Of a stretch of 64,000 nucleotides of DNA, positions 24,241 to 35,410 are shown in pieces. Within the stretch, counting starts at the first letter, position 1. Every line of letters starts with the position of its first letter. A model generated the notes under the pieces. The model searched no databases. It was not told where the DNA came from and saw nothing but the letters and a program-made list of their open reading frames with translations. Made by a program: the position numbers and the translations under genes. The DNA is from Bactrocera neohumeralis (lineage: Eukaryota > Arthropoda > Insecta > Diptera > Tephritidae), in contig NC_065921.1 of NCBI RefSeq assembly GCF_024586455.1, positions 73,427,865 through 73,491,864 of the forward strand, read 5' to 3'.

Positions 24241-26084
24241 GTGCAACTAACCAAAAGCAAATACTTTTATAAAACAATTACCACCTAACAAATATTAACG
24301 TGCGCGCCCAAAAGCTTTCTAGCTAGAGTTCAAGGCTACTTACGTTCAAATTGCGAATCAAATACTTTTCTCAACGCATTTGGTTCGCATTAGCCGGTGT
24401 GCGGTAAAGTCTTCATAATTAGTTTTAATTTAAAACGTGTGCAAATTCGTTGAAAATATACAAGAAAATATAATTTCATAAGCAAATGAAAATATATAAT
24501 ATATATGTATATATAGTATTTATGCATATGTATGTAAGTATGTAAAGCATATATTAGTTATGAATACGTATGTAAGAAAATGTTGGCAAGAGCACTCACT
24601 AACTTTGGTGTATAAAATCACAACTGATGCTTTAGTGCTCGCTTTCAAATATAATAACAAAAAACACTGCGCAGCAACAGCAAAGAAAAAAGTCATGAAA
24701 AAAGTATAATTACGCTGCTAACTAAAAGTAAAATGAAAACAGCACATAAAAGCGCAACGAAAACTCGCAGCGAATCACTTTCGAGCGCAAACCAAGAAAA
24801 ATGATGCTTCCACGACATTCGCAACGTTGAAGCGCGATTTTCAGCAACTTTTTTCTAAGCTTCACGCTTGGCACAACTAGTTTCTTGCTTTTCATTTTGC
24901 TATGCAAGCACGCTCATTTTCTTAGCGCTTCACTTTTGCACAGAAATGCAAACCAAAGAAACATAGAAACGAAATCACGCTCAACCGCAACAGTTGCTTT
25001 TACTATTTTCCACATTTCTAGCATTTTCCAAGCCACGCCGAGACATGGCAGTTGTGCATCTCACCAACACACGTTTGTCATATCGTCATGGCGTCTTAGC
25101 AACGTCAAAAGCAATGCCTCAACGCTGGTGGACTTGTTGTCTGCGCAGTTTTTGGTCGCTTTGGTCTTGGCACTGGTAGCACCACTTTCAATTCGTTCCA
25201 CTGTTGTTGCAGTTGCATGGCCAACTACAAACTACTACTAGATTATGCCGCTAGCGCTAGCGCTAACAATGCGCCAACAAAACAACCAGTCAGTCGAGTC
25301 GGCCAACACAGTGCAGACAGCGCACAAGACGAACGGCGAAAGAAGCGACAAGCACCATAAATTGGCAAAAGCCACATAGCGTAAAATTCAAAGCCAAGTT
25401 TAACTGAATAATTTCACGCAAGCGACCAAGTAAGCGCAGACTGTAGCCACACTACGTCGTTAAGTTGATTATGCTGCAGACATGCAACTCAGCCACTCAG
25501 CCGTGGGGCCACCGACTGACTCCTCTACCCAACTACCTACCTACCTACAAACCGAGCGGCGCAGCTAACTTTCTGTTATGGTGCTGTGCCAGCTATAATA
25601 ACCGGCCTGCCGAACTACCTGTTTGCCCTGCCTCACTCACTCACTGGCTTACTAACTGGCTAACTTACTTGTTCATCGCATTTATGTAGCCAGATTGTAC
25701 CAGGCAGCGCTGAGTTTTTAATCTCGTCAGCTTGTATTTTGGACTTGAGTTTGAGCTCAGTAGAAGTTTGTGTGCATTGTAATGCATTTGTAGTTGTTAT
25801 TATTATTTTTGTTGTTGCAAAAAGCACTTGCAATGTCAAAATTGTGTTGAATTTTGTTTTCGGTTGCCGATTGATGGCCGCTTTGTTAGTTTCGTTGCAG
25901 TTTTGCGCTTGACAAAGTTGAGGTGGTGGCGAAGTTCCTCGCTTAAGTCTTTAGTTTTGAAAATAGAGGAAACTATCAATTTGTTTACACTGAACAGCGT
26001 ATATTAAATGTGCCACAATGTTTGTAACACCTAATAGCAAACGTCGAGGACTCTAGAAAGTAGATAAATTTTATATAAATTATT
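24241..26084. other. Non-coding DNA with a less AT-rich island at 24.9-25.7 kb
   Basis: The island is the most complex sequence in the left half. It contains overlapping frames on the plus strand (24885-25241, 24994-25179, 25465-25689), none with a recognised domain. A 14-bp palindrome TAGCGCTAGCGCTA lies at 25252-25265, an initiator-like TCAGTC at 25290, and a splice-donor-like CAAGTAAGC with its GT at 25430. Together these could mark a 5' untranslated exon, but nothing proves it. CATA microsatellite at about 24495-24545. Confidence 0.35.
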
Positions 26085-26822
26085 AGCCTGACCTGACGTC
26101 AGTTTGTCTGTTTATATCCGAATTAGTACTCAGTTTTTGAGATATCGACCTGAAATTTCGCACACATACTTTTTTCACCAAGGAGCTACTAATTATTCAA
26201 AACCGTCCATATCGGACCACTATAGCATATAGCTGGCATACAAACTGAACGATCGGAATTAAATCTTTGCATGGAAAACGTTTGTATTTTAGAAGATATC
26301 GTCATAAAATTTGGCACGGAGTATTATGTTAAATAATTCTACAATCTGCAAAGAAATTTTTCAGATCGGAACACTATAGCGTATAGCTGTCATACAAACT
26401 GTCCCATCAAAAACATGTCCTTGTATGGAAAACTTTCTTATTTTAAAAGATATCTTCACGAAATTTGGCTCGCATTATTATGCAATACAATAGAATAATC
26501 TCCCAAGAAATTATTGAGATCAGATCACTTTAGCGTATAGCTGCCATACAAACTCAACGATCAAAATCAAGCTCTTACATGGCAAACTTTTTTATTTGAC
26601 AAGATACCGCTACGAAATTTGACATATATTATTGTCCAATACAACGCTACAATCTCCGAAGCAAATGTTCAGATCGGACCATTATATCACATAGCTGTCA
26701 TACAAACTGTCTAACCAAAATTCATATAAATATCGTTTTATATCCTTTTATACTATAATAAAAGCACCAATGAAGGCTATTATGGCCTCGGTGTTGTTAA
26801 CAGATTTTCTTGTTTTTTAATT
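26085..26822 (-). mobile_element. 154-bp repeat element, copy 4 (four units, 5' end present)
   Basis: Landmarks at 26218, 26373, 26527 and 26681 (155, 154, 154). On the minus strand the 5' end reads AAACAAGAAAATCTGTTAAC from about 26820, then a decayed hairpin (ACACCGAGGC) and CATAATAGCCTTCATTGGTG. This matches the layout AAACAAG-AAAAACGTTAAC-TTCGG-CCGAAG-CTA-ATACCC-TTCACAGGTG of copies at 52.2 and 58.5 kb. The 3' part contains a reverse-complemented TCTCAAAAACTGAG box near 26130-26145, also seen in the copy at 35.4-35.8 kb. Confidence 0.85.
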
Positions 26823-28389
26823 ACATAACATTTAAACCGGTTTTCAGTACTTAATACTTCAATGTATCGAAAAATAACGATTCTTAAATCAAGAAATTAA
26901 AACTTTCTGATTAATTATGTAAAAGTTTCGGCCACACCTGCCACCCAATACATACAAGGTGCTCAGAGATTGGCAGGTGTCAGACTAAACGTTTAAAATT
27001 TACATGATTTGATCTCAAAGACTATAAAGAAAAATGTATATTAGCAGTTTCTCGGTAATTTTAAGGCATAAAGCTTTGAAACGGCCACCCAAAGAGAATG
27101 CGTATAATTTAAATAAATTAATGAAATTTTAAAATATTTCTTTTTTTTATTTATTGTTTTTTTTTATTTTTTTTTTTCTTTTCTAATTCTATCTTATTTA
27201 TTTTATTTATTTTTATTATTTTTTTTTTATTGTTTTTATTTTATATTAATTCTCGGCTGGTTCTTCAGTTACCTTCTGCGCGAAACTCAAATAAGTTGCA
27301 GCCTTTCGCGGCTTGGTATATGTTGCTACATATTACTTTTTTTTCTTACAAAGAAAATAAAGGTGTTTCGATACACTCCTCGGCTGCCAGAAAAGGTGTT
27401 CGCTATTGCTGCTTTCGGTCGCGCATCTACAACAATGTATGTGCTACGTGTTTTTGCTGTTGTTTTACACTTAATTTCTGCTTGGAAATTATATATATTT
27501 TTAGATTTGATTAATGATATTATACGTGTCGGCGGTTATTTCATATCTGCACACGTATACAAACACACAGATTTGTGTCTAGCGCACAAAAGTAGCAACA
27601 AATTTAAGCCAACTTGCCGTCGTATCCCACGAGTCGTCGCTTCTATTTAGACTTAAATATATTATTTTAAGTTTTTTCTATAATTTCGGCATTTTTTTCG
27701 TTTCCAAATTTCTGCTATTATATTATTTTAGTGCAAGATCATTAAGGATATTTTTTTAAGCTACGTTCAGCGCTTAAAATTTTGTTATTCTAAGCATTCG
27801 CCGCCATGAGGCTGAGTGGGTCTTGGCTTCATTAATGCCGAAAAAAGTGAAACGTAAACAAAACGAAGGCTTGCTTAGGTTTTAGATTTCAGCAAAACGC
27901 TATTAACAATAGCAAATTAAGTTAAGAAAAAATGCGGCAAAAAACATTTCGTTATTTACTTGCGTCTTTTTTTTTTCTTAATTAAAATTTCGACTGGCTT
28001 TGCGTGTGCGAAGTGGAAAATTATCTTCGAAATCGCTGAAATCACATGCAATTATTTTGTTTTTGCTTTTAGCTGAAATTTTTCGATGTTAAAAATATAT
28101 ATATATGTACATTTTATACATACAAGCACATATATTTTAGATGTATAATGTATAGCTTTTGAGATATGACATCATCCGATGAGTAGGCTCAGCAAAAGCT
28201 TGGCAAATTAAAAGTGAAACGCACAAAAAATATTTGACTTCAATACTTCAAAAAAGGAGAAAAATGTATTGCAGTATTACTCATTTGCGCTCGGCAGAAA
28301 AATTGGAGTATTTGCTGGTGATTTTCCAATAAGCGCTTACTAGGATAGGAATACTTATACTCGAAAAATTGTATTGCTAAAATAATTTA
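26823..28389. other. Non-coding DNA
   Basis: No supported gene. T-rich low-complexity at about 27130-27245. A TACAAGGTG box at 26951 resembles the mariner end at 8885 but nothing beyond it matches. The frames at 27230-27514 and 27363-27650 overlap in different phases and show no domain. Confidence 0.5.
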
Positions 28390-30180
28390 TCAAAGTAGCA
28401 TCATATATTTTGTATAAATTTTTACTAAAATTTTAATTAATATTTTTAAATTTGTTTTGTGTATAAGAAGTTAAGTAAAAATATTTTAATAATTTTTTGA
28501 ATATATATTTATTTTTAAATCTTTAAAACATTTTTTTTTATTATTTATTTTTATTTTTTCTTAAGATAGGAATTTTAAGTATACAAGTTTTGAAAAAATA
28601 TTTTTTATTCTTAAAATAAATTTTTTAAAATAGAAAAATGTTTAATGAATACTTGTTTTAGAGTTATTGGGTGCTATAATTCAATTAAAAAACTTCTTTT
28701 TAAATAACACTTTTTGTTTATTTAATTTTTTTTTGAATTTCAAAATAGAAATACTAAAATTGAAAATTTCGAAAAATAATTTTCTGTTTATTTAATATTG
28801 TTTTTTAATTTAAAAATAGAGAAATACTAAAATTGTAAATTTCGAAAAATAATTTTCTGTTTATTTAATATTGTTTTTTAATTTAAAAATAGAGAAATAC
28901 TAAAATTGTAAATTTCGAAAAATAATTTTATGAAACCAATATTTTAAATAAATATTAATATAAATATTTTAAATATTTCTTTATGTATCAAATTTTACTA
29001 AAAATTATTTTAATAATTTTTTGTATAAAATTTTTTTATTTTTATATTTAAAAAATTTTATTTTATTTTATTTTTTAGTTCTTCAATACTTTTTTGTAAC
29101 TTGATATAGACATTTTAAGCATAAAAGTTTTGGAAAAAGTATTTTTTGTTGTTACAATAATTTTCTATATTTCAATTAAAAATTGCAAAAATATTCTAAA
29201 AATTAAGCATAGTTATTTTAAACCTTTTTAAATTATTATTTTTTCTTAATTTCATATTTTTTGAATTTGAAAATAGAAATACTAAAATTGAAAATTTCGA
29301 AAAAATAATTTTATGAAGCCAAATATACATATATATTTGTTTTAAATATTTTGTATGTATCAAATTTTACTAAATGTATTTTAATAATTTTTTGTATTAT
29401 TTTAAAAAATTTTTGTATTATTTTAACAATTTTTTGTATAAATTTTTTCTTTATTTTATTTTTTAGTTCTTAAATATTTTTTTGTAACTTAATATAGATA
29501 TTTTAAATATAAAAGTTTTGGAAAAAATATTTTTTGTTGTTACAATAATTTTCTTAGTTAATGCATGCTATATTTCAATAAAAAAATGCAATAATATTTT
29601 GAAAATTATTTAAAGAAATTTTATTTTTTTTAACTAATTGTTTTTTTTTTTAATTTAATATTTTTCGAATTTGAAAAAAAAAATACTCAAACCGAAAACA
29701 TTGAAAAATATTTTTATGTTGCTAAACTAGTTAAAAAAAATATTTATTTATAAAAACTGTTTTCAATTAAATTTTTTTTAATAACAAACTGAAAAAAATA
29801 TTTTATGATTCATTTCCAAGCAAAATAATTTAATTAGTGGAATTTACTAAAAAAGATTTAAATTATTTTTAAATATTAAAACAAAGTTATAAAAATAATA
29901 AATACAAATGTATCTCTATTTTAAAAGAAAAATATTATTTATCGTTAATATCGAAATAAAAAAATATATACATACATATATAAAATAAAAATATTTGCAA
30001 ACCGAAAAAAATGATTTAATAATTTTTTAATATATTTTAATTCATAATTTTTAAATTTTTTTGCCTTAAAAATTATTTTTATTTATATTTTGGTTTTTTT
30101 TTTACTGAATTTATTACTTAAATTTTTTTAATCTTTAATTTTTTTCGTAAAAATTTGAAATTTTTTAAATTTAATTTTAC
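28390..30180. repeat. AT-rich degenerate tandem repeat field, nested periods
   Basis: A 73-bp unit is repeated head to tail at 28783-28928 (TCTGTTTATTTAATATTG, then AATAGAGAAATACTAAAATT and AAATTTCGAAAAAT). A larger unit is seen three times: TATCAAATTTTACTAAA at about 28400 (decayed), 28986 and 29360, followed in each by TTTTGTATAAATTTTT, TAGTTCTT, GTAACTTRATATAGA and AAAAGTTTTGGAAAAA. The second and third copies are about 370-390 bp apart. No coding potential. Confidence 0.8.
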
Positions 30181-31220
30181 ATTCCTTTTGTTATAAAATC
30201 GAAAATTTTCAGGCATATATGTATGTATATTACATTTTTTAATATAAAAGCAAAGTGTGCATTTCGCCATAATTTGTCATTGACCGGTTCTCGCCACATG
30301 TCGCAAAACAAAAGCAAGAAGTTAAACAAAGGCTATACTACATACATATGTATGTATGTAAAAAAGCTACAAAAATCGACATTTTTTTGGAAACTGCGCC
30401 TACTGCACACATTTTTTGCAACAATTTGATTTATCTGCTTGTCAGTTGATCCCGCGAAGAATTGTGCAAATATTGTTTTCATCATTTTTTAAGCGCATTT
30501 TTTATGCATTAATTTGTCGCATTTATTTTGACTGCAGCAAGCGTTATGTTTTTGCACATTTTTACTTCCTACGAATTCCTTTAATGCGTATAACGTGCGC
30601 TTTATCCACAGACACATACACACATGCAAACACACAAATATGCATCATTTTATGCAAATACTTGTATTTATTTTTCAAAATTTATTTTCCGTTCTCACCG
30701 TCGTCGGGACGTCGGTTAAAACTTTCAAGCCGGCCCTTGTCGTGTAGTGCCAGCAACTGTGTCGCTTTTCATTTCCTTGCGCCATTTGCTTTTGGTGCGA
30801 CATGCATAATTTTGTGTTTCTCCGAATTGGCCGCACTTCGACAGCATTTCATTTTATTTTTGCAACTTTTTTACATATTTGCTGGCATATGTTTATGTTT
30901 GCCTAATAACTTGATTGCCTTACGGCGCCCTCCATTACGCCGTTTGTATGTGCCTTGTTTGTCTTGCAAAAAAATTCCCATGCGCTTCGCTGGCAAAATG
31001 CATTAGTGATTTCTGACTAAAAGCCAGTGTTTTTTTTGCATTATTTATTTGTACGCTTTCGTGAGTTTTCAATTTGATAAAAATATACTAAATACAATAA
31101 AATGTTAGGGTAAATTTGCTAAAGTTTTGGAGTTGTGGGTCAAACTCGATATCATGTGGAGTTTATCATGTAACAGAAGCATAAAAAACAAATTTACGGC
31201 ATATTTTTGTAGGTTTGTGC
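30181..31220. other. Less AT-rich non-coding DNA holding the window's longest open frame
   Basis: The 196-codon frame at 30416-31006 (+) opens with TTG; its first ATG lies far inside. The translation is rich in F, L, C and I from a T-rich strand, with no signal peptide at the true ATG and no recognised domain. I treat it as chance. TATG microsatellite at 30215-30230 and 30343-30360. Confidence 0.45.
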
Positions 31221-32354
31221 CTTAAACTCGAGTTTAAGATTTTGTGAATTTCAAAAATTTTCGTCGGTTTTCAATTCGTTGAAAATACATAAAAGTTGTT
31301 AAAGCAAATCATTTTACATTTTTATTTGAGTCTTAAACTCGAGTTTAAGGAAAAACAAATTTTGGGCATATTTTTGTAGGTTTGTGCCTTAAACTCGAGT
31401 TTAAGATTTTGTGAATTTCAAAAATTTTCGTAAGTTTTTAATTCGATAAAAATTTATAATAGAAATTAAAGTAAATTTGGTAAACATTTTTGTTTAAGTC
31501 TTAAACTCGAGTTTAAGGTTTTGTGAACTTGAGCCTTAGACTCGTATTTATGGTTTTGTGTTTATGAACAACTTTCATAATTTTTCAGTCTGGTAATAAT
31601 AAAAATTTCAAGGCAGTTTCTAGATTTTTGTCTTAAACTCGAGTTTAAGGTTTTGTGAATTTGAGGCTTAAGCTCGGGTTTACGGTTTTGTGTTTACGAA
31701 AAACTTTTGAGATTTTTTAGTTTGATAATAATAAAAATTTAGAGGCAGTTTTTAGATTTTTGTCTTAAACTCGAGTTTAAGGTCTTGAGAGTTTGGAAAA
31801 TTTTAGTGAGCTTTCAATTCGTTAAAAATGTATAAAAGAAAATTTTCTTAAAAATTGTGTTTGATACTTAAACTCGAGTTTAAAGTTTCGGGTTTATGCA
31901 CAACATTCGCGATTTTACAGTTTGAGATATCAATATTATAATAATCATAAAATAAAAGTTTTTTGAATTTGAAAAATTGCTTAAGTTCTCAATACGACTA
32001 AATTATATGAAAATTTTTTCAAAAATGCGCATGAGTCTTAAACTCGGGTTAATGATTTCATATACATTATAAAATAAAATTAAATGAAAGTTTTTGCTTT
32101 AGTCTTAAACTCGAGTTTAACCTTTCATTACATTTCTATCGAAAACAATTATACAAAAAAATAAAATCAAAGAAAAAAATTTGGTTTTAGCCTTAAACTC
32201 GAGTTTAACTCCACTAGTTGATAAAGGTTTGTGAAAATTGTGTGATTTCACTAAATTAGATAATTTTTTTAAACTTTTGTGAATATTTCTTTCCATGGTA
32301 AACTCTGAGCTAATGTTAAACACCGAAATACTAAGTCTTAAACTTGAGTTTAAC
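31221..32354. repeat. Array of an 18-bp palindrome, CTTAAACTCGAGTTTAAG
   Basis: Perfect or near-perfect palindromes start at 31221, 31332, 31388, 31500, 31632, 31764, 31867, 32104, 32192 and 32337. More decayed ones start at 31535, 31667 and 32037. Six are exact 18-mers (31221, 31332, 31388, 31500, 31632, 31764). The last three end in TTTAAC instead of TTTAAG, and one of those reads ACTTGAG. A 35 + 97 bp spacing occurs twice in a row (31500-31535-31632-31667-31764). Between palindromes are AATTTCAAAAATTTTCG, GTTTTGTG and TTTTTAGATTTTTG boxes. The array is a tandem repeat in which the palindrome is the best kept part. Confidence 0.9.
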
Positions 32355-32480
32355 CCCACTAGTTAAGAGTTTTTGAAAAACTTCTGCGATTTCATTAGAC
32401 TAAAATTTTTTTTAATTTTTATGAATTTTTCTTTCTATGATAAACTTTGAGTTAATGTTAAACACCAAAATATTTAATAA
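32207..32480. repeat. Duplication of about 145 bp at the right end of the palindrome array
   Basis: The sequence from CTCCACTAGTTGATAAAGG (about 32209) to TTAAACACCGAAATACTA (about 32333) is repeated from CCCCACTAGTTAAGAG (about 32354) to TTAAACACCAAAATATTTA (about 32476). Both contain TTTCTTTC-ATG-TAAACT and GAGYTAATG. This shows the array has kept expanding by units that include the palindrome. Confidence 0.8.
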
Positions 32481-32784
32481 TTTTGGAATAATTTGAGTCA
32501 TATGTAAAATTAGTAAAAATCTTTGTTCAACCACTACACACCTATAATAAATACGTATATTTATGCCTGAGACAAATTAAATAAAAAAATTTTTCTGCCA
32601 GCAATAAAAATCATCGATATGCAAATATTATGAATCAATTTTTTATATTTTTTAAATTTATTATTATTATTTTTTAATTTTATGGCATTATTGTAAATAT
32701 TTGAGCAAAAAGTGGATATGCTATACTTGTTTGCGTTTTAAATGACGGGTAATGAACTCGTAAATATATTTTTATTTATCTATA
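32355..32784. other. AT-rich non-coding DNA
   Basis: After the duplication ends near 32480 there is no recognisable feature up to the MITE at 32785. Confidence 0.5.
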
Positions 32785-32991
32785 CAGTTGAACTTCCATA
32801 ATTAGAACTGCTATTACTCGAAGTTCTCCATAACTTGAACTGCTATAACTCGATGTTCTCCATAACTCGAACACTTGAATTGGCAATAGAAGCCAAATTT
32901 CATGCAAATTTCCTTCCATAACTCGAAGCCTCTCTAACTCGAGTTTTTTTGTTTGTGGATTGTGGTGATTCGGGTTAGGCAAGTTCAACTG
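32785..32991. mobile_element. 207-bp pogo/Tigger-like MITE
   Basis: The left end CAGTTGAACTT at 32785 and the right end AAGTTCAACTG ending at 32991 are perfect inverted repeats of 11 bp, 13 bp counting the flanking TA. TA lies immediately outside both (32783-32784 and 32992-32993), the target duplication of Tc1/mariner/pogo elements, and ends starting CAG are typical of the pogo/Tigger branch. Inside, a 32-bp unit GAACTGCTATTACTCGAAGT... is repeated directly (about 32806 and 32838), giving the CCATAACTCGAA boxes. No transposase; it would depend on one supplied elsewhere. The minus-strand frame covering it is a by-product. Confidence 0.85.
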
Positions 32992-33269
32992 TATTAAAAA
33001 AATATCTAACTTTTTTGTTTTCAAATTTAAAATCTAAAAACAAAATTCATGAAATTTAACTGCGCTCGAAATGCAAATAATAAATCAATAATGTTTACTA
33101 AAAAAATATCACAAGAAAGCAAGTTTAATTGCAAAGAAATTTTGAAAAAAAATTGGAATAACTTTTTTAGCGGAATCAAGTTTGAGTTTCTACATATTTA
33201 TTAGCATCATCAAAAAATTATAAATTGAGTTCCTTTTTATTGTTAATGATTCTCTACATCATATTATAT
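32992..33269. other. AT-rich non-coding DNA
   Basis: No supported feature apart from an (AT)n tract at about 33262-33280. Confidence 0.5.
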
Positions 33270-33445
33270 ATATATATATTAATAACTTTTAAACTTCCAC
33301 TGGCCAATATATAAACATTTTATAACCAAAATACCTTTCTTGTTTCATTATAAGTGGTATCTATATATCGTTTTGCCTTCACTTGTAAATTTATGAAATT
33401 TGATGTTATGTTATTTTCAATTTTAGGTGACGATATGTATATTAA
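33270..33445 (+). repeat. Dispersed GGTTATA family, copy B
   Basis: Order on the plus strand: CCAATATATAAAC, ATTTTATAACCAAAATAC, TTTCATTATAAGTGGTAT, CTTCACTTGTAAA, GTTATGTTATTT and ATTTTAGGTGACGATATG. It aligns in order with copies A (10.06-10.25, minus) and C (35.19-35.41, plus). Confidence 0.65.
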
Positions 33446-33898
33446 AAATTGTTAAAAAATAATAAATTTTATAGCAAAATTAAATCTATATGCATTTAGG
33501 CATTGTAAAGCTTCCTATATGCATTTGAAAAACCATATTATATGATAAAAACTATGCAGTATTAAAACGGAAAAATATTTAACATCAAATATTTAAAATT
33601 TATTTTCGTTTTACTGCCTAAAAACAGCTGACTTTTTGCACAACCTACTTAAAATATTTTTTTTTTCACAGCCGCCCCATAAGTATATGTCCAAGTGGAT
33701 CTAGGTCTCACTACTGCGTCATATTTGATAATATTCTGAACAAGAAACTTATCAGCACCCCAGCCAACAGGCACTTGAAGCCTCAGCGTTCACTAAAATA
33801 ACTATTTAATGCACGAAATATATTTTTTCTTAAACTTTTTAGTTCAACCTCTGCAAATGACACATTTGCTACCATTTATTTCACGCCGCACCGCTCGC
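33446..33898. other. No identifiable feature
   Basis: AT-rich sequence, slightly less so at 33670-33800. No gene supported. Confidence 0.45.
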
Positions 33899-34213
33899 AT
33901 ATGTATATTATATGATAATTATAGCGAGTATGAGAAAAAACAAAAAAAAAACAAAAGAAGTGGAAAACAGTTCAGCTACATGGTCAAGCAAAAATATGAA
34001 TAATGAAGTCAAGTGTGACGCGTTGGGATGACAATAAATGATTAATGTGTGACAGTGATGGCGGCAAATAAACAATAGGGCATGAATAGCTAAGGCAAAC
34101 TTAAACGAACAGATAGTGCAACATCTGAAATGAGACAAAAGAAACCAGTAACCGAAATCTGCGCAAAAAATCAAAAAATATTAACTGCACGCTATGAAAA
34201 GCTGGTAATAGAA
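33899..34213. repeat. Left partner of a direct-repeat pair
   Basis: Two short sequences here recur in the same order to the right: ATATGTATATTATATGATAATT at 33899 recurs at 34675, and AGACAAAAGAAACCAGTAAC at 34134 recurs at 34984, both followed by further matches (TGCACGCTATG, CTGGTAA). The offsets are about 775 and 850 bp. The segment flanks and then reappears inside and after the interspersed element at 34214-35070. Confidence 0.7.
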
Positions 34214-35070
34214 CACATACGCACAAGAAAAACAAGTAAGGAAGGGCTAAGTTCGGGTGTCACCGAACATTTTATAGTTGATGAAGGAAAATATTTCATT
34301 ATACGTCATTTATATATTTTTCAAAATCGTATTTTTGTAAAATTTTAATCATCATTGGTTCCTAATGTATACAGAGAAGGCATCAGATGGAATTCAAAAT
34401 AGCTTTATATTGGAAGAAGGCGTGGTTGTGAACCGATTTCAGCCATATTTCGTACATGTCATCAGGGTGTTAAGAAAATATTATGTACCGAATTTCATTG
34501 AAATCGGTCTAGTAGCTCCTGAGATATGGTTTTTGGTCCATAAGTGGGCGAAGCCACGCCCATTTTCAATTTTTAAAAAAAGCCTGGGTGCAGCTTCCTT
34601 CTGCCATTTCTTCCGTAAACTTTAGAGTTTCTGACGTTTTTTGTTAGTCGGTTAAAAGTATCAAAAGCTGGGCATATGTATATTATATGATAATTTTTGA
34701 ACTTATTGGAAAAAAAAACATAAAATATGTTATAGTACAAAACGAAGTGGCCCACTTTTCCAAAAAAAACTGCGTTAAACTTTGTGCCTTATTTAATATC
34801 AATTTATGGCGTTAGTTATGACACTTATATAGGTTTTGGTTAAATCGAACTTAACCTTCATGTGGAGCCAAGGAATACGTGTACCAAGTTTCATCATGGC
34901 AATTTTTAAGTGTACATATAACGGACAGATCATGGATTTCGACTCAAATAAACGAACAGTATATATAAAATCTGACTCTTTTAGACAAAAGAAACCAGTA
35001 ACAAACAACCGTCAAAAACAAAAAAATATAATGCACGCTATGCAACTGGTAACTAGACGAGTATAAAAAC
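34214..35070 (+). mobile_element. Interspersed element with GTTCGG/CCGAAC 5' hairpin, internally rearranged
   Basis: Begins AACAAGTAAGGAAGGGCTAA, followed by GTTCGGGTGTCACCGAAC, a hairpin with a perfect 6-bp stem, then ATTTTAT. Downstream boxes include GAAGGCGTGGTTGTGAACCG, GTGGGCGAAGCCACGCCC (itself a palindrome) and GTGGCCCACTTTTCC, and near the right end GGATTTCGACTC, ATATAAAATCTGACTCTTTT and GAGTATAAAA. I recall this as a common fly repeat of the non-autonomous type, but cannot name it from sequence alone. Compared with that layout the middle (about 34660-34740) is replaced by a copy of flanking-type sequence. The frame at 34365-34625 is not a gene. Confidence 0.7.
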
Positions 35071-35184
35071 AGCTTATATAGTTATAATAAAATAATTAAA
35101 AAATAAATATAAAACAAAAATTAAAAAAAAATAAATAAATAAAAAGAAGGAAAAACGTTAACTTGTGCATTTCTTATAACATAA
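35071..35184. other. A-rich spacer
   Basis: Short A-rich sequence without a feature. Confidence 0.5.
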
Positions 35185-35410
35185 ATATATATAGCATAAA
35201 ATTTTCAGCTTAAACAGTCAGATATACCCAATGTATAACCAATATATACCCATTTTATAACCAATATATACCCACTTTATAACCAATATATACCTACTTT
35301 ATAACCAAAACTCAAATTTGGTTTCAATATGAGTGGTTTCTATTATATTGTTTTTTTTTCACCTGTAAACATATGTTATGTTATTTCGCACTTTAGTTGA
35401 CGAAGCAAAT
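35185..35410 (+). repeat. Dispersed GGTTATA family, copy C, with 24-bp internal repeats
   Basis: Three to four head-to-tail units of TTATAACCAATATATACCCA (24-bp period) at about 35233-35308, then AACCAAAACTCAAATTTGG, TTTCAATATGAGTGGTTTC, CACCTGTAAAC, GTTATGTTATTTCGC and CTTTAGTTGACGAAG. Copies A, B and D have fewer internal units. Confidence 0.75.

Noticed and set aside
26940..27100. Second mariner end suggested by TACAAGGTG at 26951
   Set aside because: Only nine bases match the end at 8885, and there is no partner end or transposase sequence nearby.
30416..31006. 196-codon plus-strand frame, the longest in the window
   Set aside because: Opens with TTG rather than ATG, composition follows the T-rich strand (F, L, I, C), and no domain or repeat of a known family is visible.
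31221..32354. CRISPR-like spacing of an 18-bp repeat
   Set aside because: Spacing is irregular (35-170 bp), spacers are related to one another, repeats decay, and the rest of the window is clearly a eukaryotic genome.
34130..35066. Several frames of 60-86 codons
   Set aside because: They lie in an interspersed non-autonomous element and read its repeats.
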